The notes beneath the pieces were generated by a model that was not told the DNA's origin, made no database searches, and worked only from the letters and a program-made list of their open reading frames with translations. Shown piece by piece: positions 37,000 through 49,755 of a DNA stretch of 64,000 nucleotides; position 1 is the first letter of the stretch; the number at the start of each line of letters is the position of its first letter. This DNA is from Sphagnum compactum. Taxonomy: Eukaryota; Bryophyta; Sphagnopsida; Sphagnales. The stretch is taken from NCBI GenBank assembly GCA_965153455.1, contig OZ234493.1, positions 33,718,213 to 33,782,212 on the forward strand, given 5' to 3'. The position numbers and the translations under genes are program-made.

Positions 37000-37770
37000 G
37001 CTGCCACTATATTATAGCCTATTGTAAGAGATTCATTTCCACAATAGACGATTGACAAAACTCCAGAACCCTAGAACACACTTGGTGCAGGTTTTCCATT
37101 CATGAAAATCTGTAAGTGGAGCTTTCGAGCACTGGCACTTGAGATTGGAAAAATTACAAGATAAAAAATTGCAGCTCTCATCTTATATACTGAAGTCAGT
37201 CCATCTCCAAAGCCAACTGCATGCATGACTTGACTGCCTTTTGAGACCCACAAACATTTTATCTCCTGTGACTTCTCAGAAGCCTTTTTCCAATGTAGAT
37301 CAGGAAAATAAAATAGAATGACCAAGGAGAAAAAGATCACATTTGATTGCAGAGGGAGATCAGAATTATCTGTAGTGCCTCTGCTCGTTAGCAGATTTTC
37401 TCGCTTGCACACAAAATATGAGTGGGAGTACAGTGAAAGTAATTTACCGAGAGAGATCCATCTACAGCCGCTGATGAGAAGAGAAGAAGCCCTTCTCCCA
37501 GGGCCCGACATTATTGCTCCAACTCTTTATCCGATGCTGCTGTTGCTGGCCTGCAAACAAATGCAACACCCACAAAAATACAATACAAGACGAAGAAGAA
37601 TCCCTCGCCCTAGAGCTTGTGACTGGTTCTCGCATCTGCAAGTGATACAAAAATCAAATGTAACCTGAGAACAAGACCATCCGCAATAGCAAACACCATA
37701 GAAAAACCTCTGTGTGTGTGCGCTCACAAGAGAAGAAGAACGAAGACCTTCTCAGGCATAAACCTCACTA
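37000..37770 (-). promoter_or_regulatory. Probable 5' leader region of the TPR gene
   Basis: No coding frame is convincing. Minus-strand acceptor and donor motifs (for example TTCTCAG at about 37665 and CTTGCAG/GTGCGAG at about 37635) suggest one or more leader exons running back from the spacer shared with the P4H gene. The exact exons cannot be fixed without transcripts. Confidence 0.35.
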
Positions 37771-37792
37771 AAACCCTAAACCCTAACCCTAA
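37771..37792. promoter_or_regulatory. Telo-box cluster in the divergent promoter
   Basis: This is a run of CCCTAAA-type units (AAACCCTAAA followed by CCCTAACCCTAA) in the spacer between the divergently transcribed TPR and P4H genes. Such telo-boxes near plant transcription starts bind Myb-like telomere-box factors and are frequent in 5' regions of housekeeping genes. Whether it acts on one or both genes is inference. Confidence 0.6.
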
Positions 37793-38186
37793 CTGTTCTC
37801 GTAGGACCAATTTTCGTCTCTCTCCCCTTTCTGTCCAGCAAGAATTCGAACGAGATTCTGGAGAATTTGGCGGTTGGTTTATCTGACTCTGGATCTTGAA
37901 ACAGGCTGCACAACCAGAAAAACTGTAACTGGATTCTTTGGATCACAAACAGTCCCAGTAACGCTGAAACAGGAATAGTAAAACCAGAAAAACTGTTCCG
38001 CCAACTACCCATATACCCTTTCTGACAATCTGATCCTTCAAGGAGTTCTTCATCTTGTCTGTGAGTTGAGGGACCACCCAAGTTGGTTTTTGGTCTCTAG
38101 ACGTTTTTATGCTCAAATTTAGGAAGCAATCAATGTGGTTTTCACTCGTGAATCGAGGAATCAGGGTTTTTTGCCATCTTCGAGAA

Positions 38187-41100
38187 ATGCAGGTCACCAG
38201 ACGAGGCTGTTCTAAGTATGTTTTTGTGCTCCTCGTGTTCCTGACCGTCACCATGATGGCTGCTGGTAAGCTTTGAATGCCTGCCAGAAAAATGACCCAC
38301 TACATTGTTGAAACCAGACTTGTTACGAGCATTTTGTGTTCCTGTGAGAGTTTGCAGAAAATCAAAGGCTGAGATGATGATCAGGACATGGGTACATGCA
38401 GGAGCTTTACAATTGATTTTTCTGTTCAAATGCCTTGAATACACCACTGGTATGTATATTCATGCTTACAATGGTAGCAAAACATCAGAGATTGTCAAAA
38501 AAAGATGCAGTCTGAAAAGTCAAGAACTCCAGACTTTGTGTCAAGCCTGATATCCACTCATATCCTCAGTTTCTTACAAGGATTGTGACAGCAGGTGTAA
38601 TCTTTCCTTCTACATCTGTGTGCACTGGTGTGTGTCAGCATACAGTTTCTGGAACAATGACCAAGATGGCAGCATACTCCGAATTGGACTGGTATGTTTG
38701 ATCTAGCATTGCACAACACCAATCACAGATGTACCTCAAATCAATGATCAAACTGTAGTCTTGGTTTGAAGATTTGTAGAGAATTGTGACTAGATGCATC
38801 AAGAGCATATATTTTTATACAGGAATTAAATCCTAGATATAAGTTTATCGTGGTTGCAGGTCAAACAAGAAGTGATCAGTTGGGCACCAAGGATTATGCT
38901 CTTGCACAACTTCCTTAGTGCACAGGTGTGCCCATACCTGTCCCACTTGCTTTGCAAGTATTTTCTCTGTGCATTTTTAATTGGACTGCATCTCAGTTAC
39001 CTCTGTTGTTGGGTGTCTTGTCCATCCTTTGTTTCTACTGCATTATCAATTCAGCTCTGTCGCTTCCTTTGCAAGTCTTCTCTTTACTTCTATACCTCGC
39101 TGGGCAAGGGACATTAATGTTGGAAATTATTGGACCCTGATTGTAGAGGACCACCAGTCTGCAATGTTTCTATATGTACAAGCATATCAAACCCTAACTT
39201 GTGTGATCTTTGTTTTAGGTTGAATCACTTTCATTTGGATCTTCACTGAATGCGCCACATGCCCCAAGGACTGCTTAGGCAATAGACTCTCAGTTTCAAG
39301 ATGTCTAGTGAAACATGAATTGGCAAACTGCAGGAGTGCAATCATCTAATAAGTGTTGCAAGATCCAATCTTGTCAAATCAGAAGTGGTGGATGCTCAGA
39401 CAGGCATGGTATGTTTTCTGTTTCCCTTTCAATAATAGATCACAATAGCACATTCCTTGGGTCATGGAATAGATAATAACACTTCAGAATTTTTCTGGAT
39501 CAATTTCTTGATCACATATTCAAGCAGAAAAATTGGGCCTGGGCTTGGATTCAAACTGACTTCAAGTCTATGTTGATGGTGGGATGTCATGTGTAGAGCA
39601 CAGAAAGCAAGGTACGCACTAGCACAGGCATGTCCATTGACCAGAGCAATGGAGAGCATCCACTCATCCAAGTGTGCAACTCTTACTACCAATCTAAGCT
39701 TGTCAAAAGCTGCATGTTAGAATCTTCTTAACAACTACAACACACTGTTATCTCAGGATGTTCTAAACAGAGCCTTATTCTCTCACCAGTGGCATGCTCT
39801 TGTAAGGGCCACAACCCATCTTTGTTGCAGGCTATAGAGAAACGTATAGCCATGTACTCAATGATCCCGATGGAAAATGGAGAGCGTCTTCAAGTTTTAC
39901 GGTACCCAGTGATTCCTTTAAAGAGGATGATCACTGATGCTTCACCATGAACAGCACATCTTTCAAATAGCATGTGATGGAACAGATTCTATGTGATAAA
40001 ACAAGATGTCTGGAGATGCTAACAACTATAGCTTTCATGATGGGATAGGTATGAACCAGACCAGTATTACAAACCACATCATGACTATTTCACAGATGAG
40101 GTAAGACTGCCTTGGACCATAGCCTCTACCAAGTTCTGTCTGAAACTGAGGGATAAATAGAGCTCGACTGTCTGCTGTGATACTTTCAATTGTGGTTTAG
40201 ACTCTATTTGGTGCTGAGAATCATACCAATTTACTTGTCTGTCCTAGAGTTATTATCTCAGATTGCTTAGAGAAACTAATTCATGTCCAGAGTCCAGACA
40301 CAGCATCATCTCAGTCTAGTGCATTTTTAAGTACAAAGCCCTCAGTGAGCCAGCATGACAAATCTCGCCAGGGAAGGAATACACAAATTCCTAATACCCA
40401 AGGAGATTGGCAGCCAGTATTGAACTTTCTTATTGCACAAGGTTTGGTGTATTAGTGCTGACTTTCTTTGCTTGCAATTTGAAGATCTGTGATGGCTACA
40501 CTACAGTTGCATACCTTTTAGGAAGGGAAGTTGATCACACTTCTTGTACAAGAGGAAAGGAGGGTCACACTAATGACTTCATTTGGACAATTGGAGGGAA
40601 TGGTCCATTTATTTTCCATTCATCAAGATGCATCTTGTTTGAGGTTTACGGTCAGAAAACACAACCCAACAAATGAACATTGTGTGCGGTCCAGTTCAAC
40701 TTCAAAAGTGGAGGCCAACGAGTGGCTACAATGCTCATGTATCTGAGCTATAGGGTTGAGGGTGGTGAAACCTACTTCCCATGGGTGGGTGCCACTCTCT
40801 CCCCCTTGCAAACTTTTGCCACATATCAAAGAGTGGCAAGGGAAGGCATTCTGAGTCACCTTCAAGTGATGGTGAGAATGTACTTCTTTCCATGGTTTTT
40901 GATGCTTGCTGATTCTGCTTGGAAGTTTTTCAAAGACGTAACATGTTGGTATTGCAGTCTGGACCAGGTGAGTGTAGCTGTGGTGGTGTAATGAGGAAGG
41001 GTCAATGTGTAAAGCCCAAGCAGGGTGATGCCCTCCTTTTTTGGAACACTGTATGTCTTTCTATCCTCCCTGTCTCTCTTGCTAGAAGTTGGAGCTGCTT

Positions 41101-41772
41101 AGTTTGCGCATATTACTTGAGCAATACTTGGAACTCCATCAAGCAAACTTAATTTTCAAAACAAGAAATTGAGTCACTGAACAGCTCTTTAAGATTCTAG
41201 CTTGGGGAATGCGTGAGAGATTCACACAAAATGGTATGCCTATTATCAACATCAGACTGGACATTCGACTTACAGCAAGATGTAGCAGCAGACCAATGCA
41301 GAGACAAGAAAGTCTCAAGCTGAACCAGAATTCTAATAATCATTTTTTACAGTTTTATCTGAAGTCCATCAGATCCTCTTGTGGGATTGTCAGGGATTCC
41401 ATTAAGAGCGCTGATCCTGGTTTTCAAAGTGCCTTCTAAGATTGCATCTAAAAGGAATTCAACTTTTGATATGAAGTATTGCATTCTCTACAATGGTACT
41501 ATGTAGTTCTTGACATGAGCAATTCATTAGGTGAATTTCCTCAAGGTGCAATCCAGAAGGGCCCTAAAAGGCTTTCAAGGGGTAATCAGGATTTTGTCAA
41601 AAGCTTGTTTTTGAAAAGATGCTAAAGACCAAAATGTGTTGATTGGTTGGATGTTTTGCAGAGGTCAGATGGTTCAACAGATCACAACACCTTGCATGGA
41701 GGGTGCAAAGTGCTTGCAGGAGAGAAGTGGTTGGCAACCAAATGGATGCGGCAAGATGTATTCAATGATTGA
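38187..41772 (+). CDS. P4H1: Prolyl 4-hydroxylase, AtP4H-1 type, type II membrane protein
   Basis: Ten exons join in phase: 38187-38265, 38639-38691, 38860-38925, 39334-39408, 39597-39671, 39831-39901, 40049-40100, 40695-40784, 40958-41050, 41662-41772. They give 765 nt, or 254 residues. It is a 2-oxoglutarate/Fe(II) dioxygenase that hydroxylates prolines in secreted proteins such as extensins and arabinogalactan proteins. Residues 1-10 are basic, and about 11-27 form a hydrophobic signal anchor (ER/Golgi, type II). The double-stranded beta-helix core begins near residue 45 (VKQEVISWAPRI). Iron ligands are H150 and D152 in KPHHDYF, plus H230 in LHGGC. K240 in GEKWLATKW should bind 2-oxoglutarate. 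GGQRVATMLMYLS and GGETYFP are family signatures. All catalytic residues are intact. The stem between anchor and core is short compared with Arabidopsis P4H-1. A small extra exon in the first intron cannot be excluded, though exons 1 and 2 join in phase. Confidence 0.88.
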
Positions 41773-41989
41773 GGGCAATCATTTAGATAGATGGCAAAGC
41801 CCAACTGAGCTTGACTGAAGGTAATGGCAATCAGCTGTGACCATTCCAAAGCTATTGAAGCAAGAAACCCATTCAAACTAAGTAGTACATAAGCAACTAA
41901 TACAAAAGAATTTTTGCATTGAAGTTTTTCATTTGTGAATTTAATATTGTAATAATGTGAAGCATTTTTTTATCATATCAACAATTTGA

Positions 41990-42721
41990 TTCGTAAAACA
42001 AGAGGTCATAATGATTGTGTGATAAGTACATTTTTTATTTAACTAGTTGGAAGTCATACGATACATTGCACAAAAAATTGTGAATGAATAACACAAGAAT
42101 TAAGAACAAGAACACTAGATGCGCAAGATAAACATGAAAACGAATATTTATTATGCAAACATGAACACGAAAAGAACATAACAAAGCTATGGTGCAAAAT
42201 CATGTTTAAGATTAGTTTCAAGCAAACTAAAGGAAATGAGAGGTCCTACTTTTATTTATACCCCTTTGGGGACGTAATTCAAGGAAACTTTCAAAGAGAT
42301 TTCTATGTGTGCATTGAGTAAAAAAAATTTTTGAGAACCTTCCTAATTAAGAGTCAACTATGAATTAATTGAAAGTTAACCTGGACTTAACTAGGAGTCA
42401 ACTGAAAGTTAACTTGGACTTAACTAGGAGTCAACTGAAAGTTAACTATGATTTAACTAAGAGTTAATTAAATCTTTACTAGGAGTTAATTAAGAGTTAA
42501 CTTTGAATTATTGGGACTTAAGTCAAAGTTGATGAAGAGTTAATTGGGAATTAACTTGGATTTAACTAAAATTTAACTAAGATTTAATAAAATTAAACTA
42601 AGAATCAACCGGAAATGAACTAAAATTTAATTAAAAGTAAACTAAAAACTAAATTAAAAATTTTGTACATGGATGAACATTCAAATGAATGAACTCCATG
42701 GCATTGGTGTCCGTGACATCA
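41990..42721 (-). repeat. 3' LTR of the chromovirus
   Basis: On the minus strand the LTR begins TGATGTCACGGACACC at 42721, immediately after a polypurine tract AAAAGAGGAGG (42722-42732). It includes a TATA box (GGGGTATAAATAAAAGT, about 42247-42263) and a purine/pyrimidine-structured tandem repeat at about 42340-42560. The far end, which should read CA, is not fixed and lies somewhere around 41940-42080. The matching 5' LTR was not found in the window. Confidence 0.55.
42340..42560. repeat. Degenerate tandem repeat within the LTR
   Basis: Units of about 30-40 bases built on ACTAGGAGTCAACTGAAAGT and TTAACTTGGACT are repeated about six times with drift. On the element strand this lies upstream of the TATA box, in U3, a usual location for enhancer-like repeats. 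Confidence 0.6.
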
Positions 42722-45700
42722 CCTCCTCTTTTAGTGACAAATTCCACAAGGAGCAGACTTGGGTTTGTTTGGATATCATCGATGAAATTCATGCACCTTC
42801 TCCGTAACATTCAATAGGTTCTGATTAATTCCCAAATGTGTTCGTTCACAATTTACCCATGCCAATGAACAAGATATTGGAGTTGATGATTAGAGATCCT
42901 TGAATCTAAAATGTCTTCCACTTCATATTCTTGTTCATCATCAATTTCAATAGGTGGAGGGGGATCATGGATTCTTCCTAGAATGGTAGATGCATTGTAA
43001 GGTTCCAACAAGGAAACATGAAACATAAAATGGATTCTCATAGAACCTGGAAGCTTGAATTGGAAAGCCATGGTATTGATTTGTTTCACAATGAAGAATG
43101 GACCTAGCCTCTCATCATTCAACTTCTTGAATGAACTTGTTGTCTTGATATGTTGTTATTGAAGTCAAACCTAGTCCCTGACCTTGAAACTAAGTTTTTT
43201 TTTCGATGTTCATCAACATTTTCCTTATACCGCCTTTGTGCTTCTTCAAGGTTAAATACAAGTTGAGTTTGAACATTCGCTAACCACATGGCTTGATCCT
43301 GAGCTGTTGGATTCACGACTTTGTGCACATCTTGAATGTCAAACTTGAATGCAAACCATGATTTGCAAAGAAATGTGTTTGTTGGGTTAATGAATGCATT
43401 GTGTTGTTGTAAGTAAACTCTATCATGGCCAACAATTCTGACCAATTATTTTGATGATAATTGGTTTTACACCATACATATTGTTCCAAGACTTAATTGA
43501 CCCGTTCTATTTGCCCATTCATCTAGGGGTGGAAAGCTGATGATAACTTCATTTTCACACCTGAAAGCTCAAAGAATCACTTTTAGAACTTGGATGCAAA
43601 CTGAGGCCCACGATCAAAAATGATATCTTCATGAAGACCATGATACCAAAAAATGATTAAGGTTATTCCTTCGCTAGTAATTATTTTGGTATACAAAATG
43701 AAATGAACCATCTTTGTCAAATGGTCCACCACCACCAAGAGCAATTATAAAAACTTAGAGGTGGAAAGTTTGTGATGAAATCCATGGAAATTGAGACCAT
43801 GGGGATGCAGGGATTAGCAATGGTTGAAAGAAACCATGAAGGCAATGACAAAAATTCTTTGCTCGAGTATAAACATCGCAAGATTCGACAAATTCCTTCA
43901 CATACATCTAAAGCTATGGCCATAAATAATCTCAAAACACTAACTCCATGGTCTTGTTGAATCCAAAATGGCTTGTAGCCAAAGCATCGTGCCTAGCCTA
44001 GAGAATTTGAAGTCACATAAGGCCATTAGGAACATACTAAAAAACATCATGATAAAGTAGACCATTTGAAACTCGAATTTAACATGATCACTAGAAAAAT
44101 CATGGAGTTGATGATGACTTTTTAATTGACCTTGGATGTCAATAATAAAAGGGTCCTTCAAATCTTTTGACAAAGAAAGGTTGTGTCATTAAAAATTACC
44201 AATAACACTTAAAGTCGAAGATGTTCAGGCTTGTTGTTCGTAGGCTTCATCTCCTTCTTTAGGTGCAATGTACAGGCAACGAAACAACACATCAGGTTTC
44301 CCTTATTGGCACCTAGGGTGATACATGATGACAAATTAAAATCGAGATAAGGACAATGCCCATCAAGTTTTGTGTTGATTCAAAACATGAATTTTCCTGA
44401 AATATTATAAGTTCTTGTGGTCTAAATACACAGTGATTTCATGTTGAACTTTTTCAAGCAAATGACACCACTCTTCAAAGGCATCCACGATGGCTAGAAG
44501 TTTTTTATCATGAATTTCGTAATTGATATCCACATGAGAAAGCTTACAAGAACAAAAGTCGACATGATGAAAAAAGTTATCTTCTTTAAGTTGTGAAAAT
44601 ACGGTGCCTATTACAAAGTTGGAACTGTCCATCTCCAAAACAAAAGGTTTGGAAAAGTTTGCATGAATAAGAAATGGGGTAGTTGTGAAAAAAGCCTTCA
44701 AATATTGGAAGGCATTTTCAACTTCAATTCCCCAAGAAAAAGGTTGATCTTTCCTAATCAACTGAATTAAAGGGGCCACTATTGAAGAATAGTGGGTGAT
44801 GAAACGTCAATAAAAGTTGGCAAATCCAAGAAAACATTAAACATCCCGAACAAAAGTTGGAATAGTCCAATCAACAATGGTTTGAACTTTACAAGGATCC
44901 ATGTGAATGTCATCTCCAAAGATAACATAATCCAAGAATTCCACTTCAGACTAATCGAATTCACACTTCTCCAATTTGGTGTAAAGTCTAACCTCCCAAA
45001 GCTTCTCCAAAACTAGACATACATGGCACTCATGGTCCTCCATGTTCTTTGAAAAAATGATAATGTCATCAATGTAACAAACCACAAAATCATCCAAGCA
45101 CTCACAAAGGACATTGTTCATCAAATGTTTGAAAATAGTAGGTGCATTAGTAAGACCAAATGGCATCATAACATACTCAAAATGGTCATAACGGGTTCTA
45201 AATGTTGTTTTCCATTCATCGCCTTCTTAAATGCACACCAAGTTGTATGCTCCATGTAGATCAATCTTAATGTACACCTTGGCATGACTGAGTTGGTCCA
45301 ATAACTCTAAATTTAAGGGTAAAAGGTACTGATTTTTTATGGTGAATCAATTAGTCCACAATAATTGACACACATTTGCAAAGAACCATAGTATTTCTTT
45401 ATGACAAAGAGGATAGGGGCACCAATTAGAGACTTTGAATGTCAAATGAACCCGTTTCTGAGGTTCTCATCAAAATATTCATGAAATACTGCAAATTTGT
45501 TTTGCGACAAATTATAGATGGGTTCAAATGGAAGTTGCACTCCTTCCACAAGATCAATGGTATAGTCGTATGGTCAATGTTTGGGCAAGGTGTTTGCATT
45601 TCTCTTTTCAAACACATCTTTGAATTCTTAGTACTAAGAAGGAATTTCATGTGGACATGGCTCAACATCTAGTGAGGGAAAAGCATAAATAAAAAATGCA

Positions 45701-46100
45701 TCTCCTTTTGTGGCAACCTTCATGAAAGTTTTACTCCAACAAACAAAGGCTTGGGGCACCTAGGCCTTTTTGTACTATCTAGGTCTTCATTTTGCTTCAA
45801 ATTTTGCATGCTTTTAACAAGGGTTTCACATTCTAAGGTCGCATGCTATGGTGTTTCAAAGTGAAGACTCCTCATATGCCAATCCACTCGCAGATTATGT
45901 AGAACAAGCTAATACAATCTAATGATGATGAAATTTTAAAAGATGAAATGACATTGAAAACAACCTTGTTGGTGGGGGATTGATGGTAACATCTAACGAC
46001 TTGGTTTCATGTGTGATTGGTCATAATGAAAAGCTTTGACCATCAATGACTCGACCTCAACTGACACTAATGTGTTCTTTTCCATTAAAAGTCAACTTGT
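42722..46100 (-). mobile_element. Ty3/gypsy chromovirus pol region, decayed
   Basis: Minus-strand pieces follow the order of a chromovirus. Reverse transcriptase (44951-45169) has MPFGLTNAPTIF and the catalytic CYIDDIIIFS. RNase H (44405-44779) has FVLEMDSSNFVIG and the downstream YEIHDKKLLAIVDAFEEW. The integrase zinc and core regions (about 43935-43130) have SISMDFITNFP. The integrase C-terminus plus chromodomain (42853-43122) has LGPFFIVKQI, MRIHFMFHVSLLEPY, then EVEDILDSRI and LQYLVHWHG. The chromodomain reads as the best preserved part. The frames are separated by stops and shifts. Protease and gag to the right are too eroded to delimit. The element lies directly downstream of the P4H gene. 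Confidence 0.8.
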
Positions 46101-48200
46101 ATTATCACATTAGTTCTTTGTCCATAAGACATGTTAATGCGCCAAAGTAAAAAAATGTTTCGGCCTCCATTGTCACAAGCCTACTACATTTGATAATGAT
46201 TGGTATCAATAAACATGGTGATGGGTTTGAAAATAGGTTTGGACCATTCTCATTACATGGTGCATCAAGGTCCAGCCTTGTGGTCTCTATTGAGACTATA
46301 CATGCTCATTTTCCAATTCCTCTGGTTGTGGATTATAATAGACAATATATAACACCTATTACATCTTAAACACATTGATCTTCAATGTTAGGCTCACTAT
46401 GGGCATTCAAATCATTCTACAGAAAGGTATATTCATATGAGCTTTCATTTTGGGATGAATTTAGTGCTTTTCTAAGACCTCCATTGTCTTGAATTTCTAG
46501 TTCATTTGGGCGTGTAAAATGTTCTTCTCTGAAACTATTAGAGCTTAGTCCACAAGGTTTGAAGGATTTGAAACCTAATTGTCACCTAGGAAAACATTTC
46601 ATGATGTACTTCATAAAATGTGTGACAAAAACAATAGATGCTATAATTTTTTTTCAACACACCATTTTTTGTTATTCTCCAACATTAAGAATAACTGTGC
46701 ACACTAAAATGTCATCGAATAATTTAGCATATAGTAAATTAGTGATGTAAAATGCCATTTGGTAAATTAGCATATTGTAAATCGATTATCATATTTTAAT
46801 TTTAAAATAAAAATTACCATTTGAATTGTTTAATTACCGGGTTCTTTTATTGTTTGAATTTAATTCACATGATTTTAATCTAATTGAAATTTGGAAGTTT
46901 TTTAAATTTTGTGCCTCTCTTTACCATTATACTTTTATTTTAAAATCATAAATTGTAATTAGTTTAAGGTGCATCAAATTTAACTTTAATCTAGCAATCA
47001 AAGCAAATTAGCTAACATAGTGATGGTTTTGTGCTAATGACATGTGGGAGGTACCACACGGAACCATGTTGTTGATAGACATGTCATACCCAATATTTGT
47101 CCTATGAAAGCAAAAACCAACTGCACCCGAGATGAAATAATATTTCTTGAAAAACCAGGTTTGTTCTCAACAAGTGCAATTGCATATCCATTCTCAAAGT
47201 TTATTTGGTGGGGAAAGTTTTGTTTTAGTAAATCGTTCGTTCAATGAGATGGTATGGACTATAACACGAAATGGTAAAACTATTAGATGGATAATGTTGT
47301 TTAAGATGTCTAAACCACATTATAATCGGTGGGAGTTTGGTCCTTTGATTGGTAAAGGTTTTGAATATTGTTCATTTAACATTCTGATTGGTAGATTATT
47401 GTGGAATATAATTGTTCTACAACTACCATTGTGTGTGCCAACAAGTTCACAATATCTCCCAAGTGAATGCCCTTTGGTTTTTTTTAGTAATTCAACACAT
47501 CGAAAGACCCAAAACTTGTGTCTGCTTCCTACCCATTCTTTCACCTTTGATGTGGAAATATTTTTCATCCACATGGACAAAATATTTCAACCATCAATAA
47601 AAATATTTTATCCAAATGGATGAAATGTTTTGTCCATTTGGCAAGGATATATGATCCATGTGGATAAAATATTTCGTCCATGTGGCAATAATATTCGTAA
47701 AATATTTTTTATTACTCAAGGAGTCATGTTCACAAACTCATGTGTTAATGATGTTGATTATCATTGCTTTAACACAATCAAATTCAACCAATGAACCTCC
47801 AAAAAAAATTTCACAAACCCACACGCTCTTTACATGCATTTAATTTCACCAGATTAATATTCAACCTTTGTTGATGTTAAAATTCAACAAACTTGCATCT
47901 TCTTGAATCCATTTATTAAATAATCATATATTATTCTTCAAACATGTTGTGTTTCTTTTTAGTATTTGTGTTCCTTTCTGTTTGATTTAATTGAACATGA
48001 ATGTGCACTTTAAGTAGGTACATAACTTGGATTGTTCAACCTTACAATTGGGTGCAGTCACACTAACAAGAGCCACATCAAACGTAACATTTACTTTATT
48101 TTTCACATTTAGAAATGGTAATTTAATTTGGTGTTAAAAATATAAGATATAAGGAAGTTTTTAAACAAAAATCCTTTGTGTGTGTGTGAAAACCATTATT
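46101..48200. other. AT-rich DNA, no supported gene
   Basis: The left part may be gag or 5' leader remains of the chromovirus. Around 47550-47710 short repeats of AAATATTT, ATCCA and ATGTGG alternate in both orientations (TTTTATCCAAATGGATGAAA). The open frame at 47147-47623 has no recognisable domain. Confidence 0.4.
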
Positions 48201-48534
48201 TTTTAGGCTGAAAATATATATGAAATCTCACCCGAAAGAAAAACATTGTTTAGGAGGGTGGGAGACCATGGTTTTTTCAATTTTCTAATTTTGAATTTTT
48301 TTTCCCCAAATTTGTGTTATACCCAAAGTGGCAATCATTTAGAAGAAAAATTAGCCAAATTAGGCTCTAGACCACATGTGAATTTTAAATAAAAAAGGGA
48401 TCCTTCTATATTTCTAGCGATTGAGAGGAATGTATTTTAAAAATTAGCAATTTGGAAATGTTTTCTCAAAATCTAGCAAATTTGGGCAAAATTTTTCATG
48501 AAAAATCTTTTGTATAGGTGGAAATTGTGGCGTT

Positions 48535-48555
48535 CCCCCCCCCCCCCCCCCCCCC
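48535..48555. repeat. Poly(C) run, 21 bases
   Basis: An uninterrupted run of C. Its length may be unreliable in any assembly. Confidence 0.85.
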
Positions 48556-49092
48556 TTTAAATTTGTGATATAGCCAAACTAGTGATATCCACAAGAAGAT
48601 TTAACCAAATTTGGCTATAAACCAAATATGAAAGTAAAAAAATTTAAGAACCCTTTTATATTTTGGCTACATGTTGGAACTTGCTGTAGAAATCTGACAA
48701 TTATATATGGCCAGTTTTTTATGTGTTGAAAGTTGAAATCATATTTTTCAGGTGAGGAAAAAAAGGTGAAATTCGTCCCAAAAAAAACAATGGTCGAGCT
48801 AATATTTTTCCTATCAAAATTTTGGTGTAATGGTCCTCTAAACTGGCTATCAAACCAGATATGAAGTAAAAAAATCTCTAACCAACCTTCTCTATTTATG
48901 GCTACACAATGAAATCCAAATATAATAAAAATCTGACAAATTTTTTTTTCTCACTTCTGGCGATTGAGACCCGCAGGATTTTATATATATATTGTTCCCT
49001 TTTTTTACTTCCAATTTCATGGTTTCAAGAAATTGGCAGTTTTTTTCCAAAATTTTAGCAATTGTTTTCGAATTGCCACAGTGCGAAAATCA

Positions 49093-49118
49093 CCCCCCCC
49101 CCCCCCCCCCCCCCCCCC
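49093..49118. repeat. Poly(C) run, 26 bases
   Basis: An uninterrupted run of C at the equivalent place in another copy of the repeat family. Confidence 0.85.
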
Positions 49119-49755
49119 ACATTTCATTTTGAATTTCGTTTTTTGGGGAAGTTTCGCCAGTAATAGAAATGCTGATATTGCAGACAGCGTTAATGAAATA
49201 ACACTGCAGTTTTCTTTAAAAAAATTTTGTGATGTAGCTGAAGTGGCAATCATCCTAAGATGATTTAGCCAGATCTGGCGATAAGAAAATATGTAGGTGA
49301 AAAAAAATCCTAGCTTCCTTGTATATATTTTTGGATACCTGCTGGAATTTAGGATAGAATCTGGCGAATTGTTTTTATTTTCAAAATTTGGCGACTAAAA
49401 AAATTAAAAAAACACTAAATTTTCGGCATTGTGAAAACATTTCGCCAAAAAAGAAAAGAAACCCTGGCCCACAGGGGGTGTGAAAATGGTGGCAGGAAGG
49501 AGGTCGGAGTGGGTCAGATCCGGAGCGTCGAACAAGAAGTGGATGAAGCGCTGTAATATGGACGGCTGAAGATGCGTTCGGATAATGAGGAGATCTCCGG
49601 GTACCAATGAGCGTCGCGTGGTTTGGTCCTCTTGCACCCGCGTGTGTGCCCGCTTCTCTATACTTTGTCTGCGCAGCGTCGAGTGTTCTTCCTGTTCGCT
49701 TGCTTGCTTGCTTGTGGCATTTGTGTCTGTTTGCGGTTGCGTTTGCGTTGTGATC

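Larger units (their letters stand above)
48300..49420 (+). repeat. Cluster of four degenerate repeat copies upstream of PSBO
   Basis: A core resembling TTGTGATATAGCCAAA, then a short spacer, TTTAGCCAAATTTGGC and ATAAACCAGATATGAA, recurs at about 48309-48390, 48559-48635, 48817-48868 and 49222-49297. It is followed each time by TTCTATAT-like and CTGGCGATTGAG-like tails. The spacing is irregular (about 250, 260 and 400 bases). Two copies are preceded by long C runs. Inverted relatives occur at 53461-53537 and about 23871-23926, so this is a dispersed family that has accumulated here. Confidence 0.65.

Noticed and set aside
39760-39815. Candidate P4H exon reading TSGML
   Set aside because: It has a stop after the match and poor flanks. 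The exon at 39597-39671 gives KVRTSTGM with correct phase and good splice sites.
48964-49263. Open frames running through the poly(C) tract
   Set aside because: A homopolymer coding for Pro or Gly runs keeps the frame open artificially. The sequence belongs to the repeat cluster.
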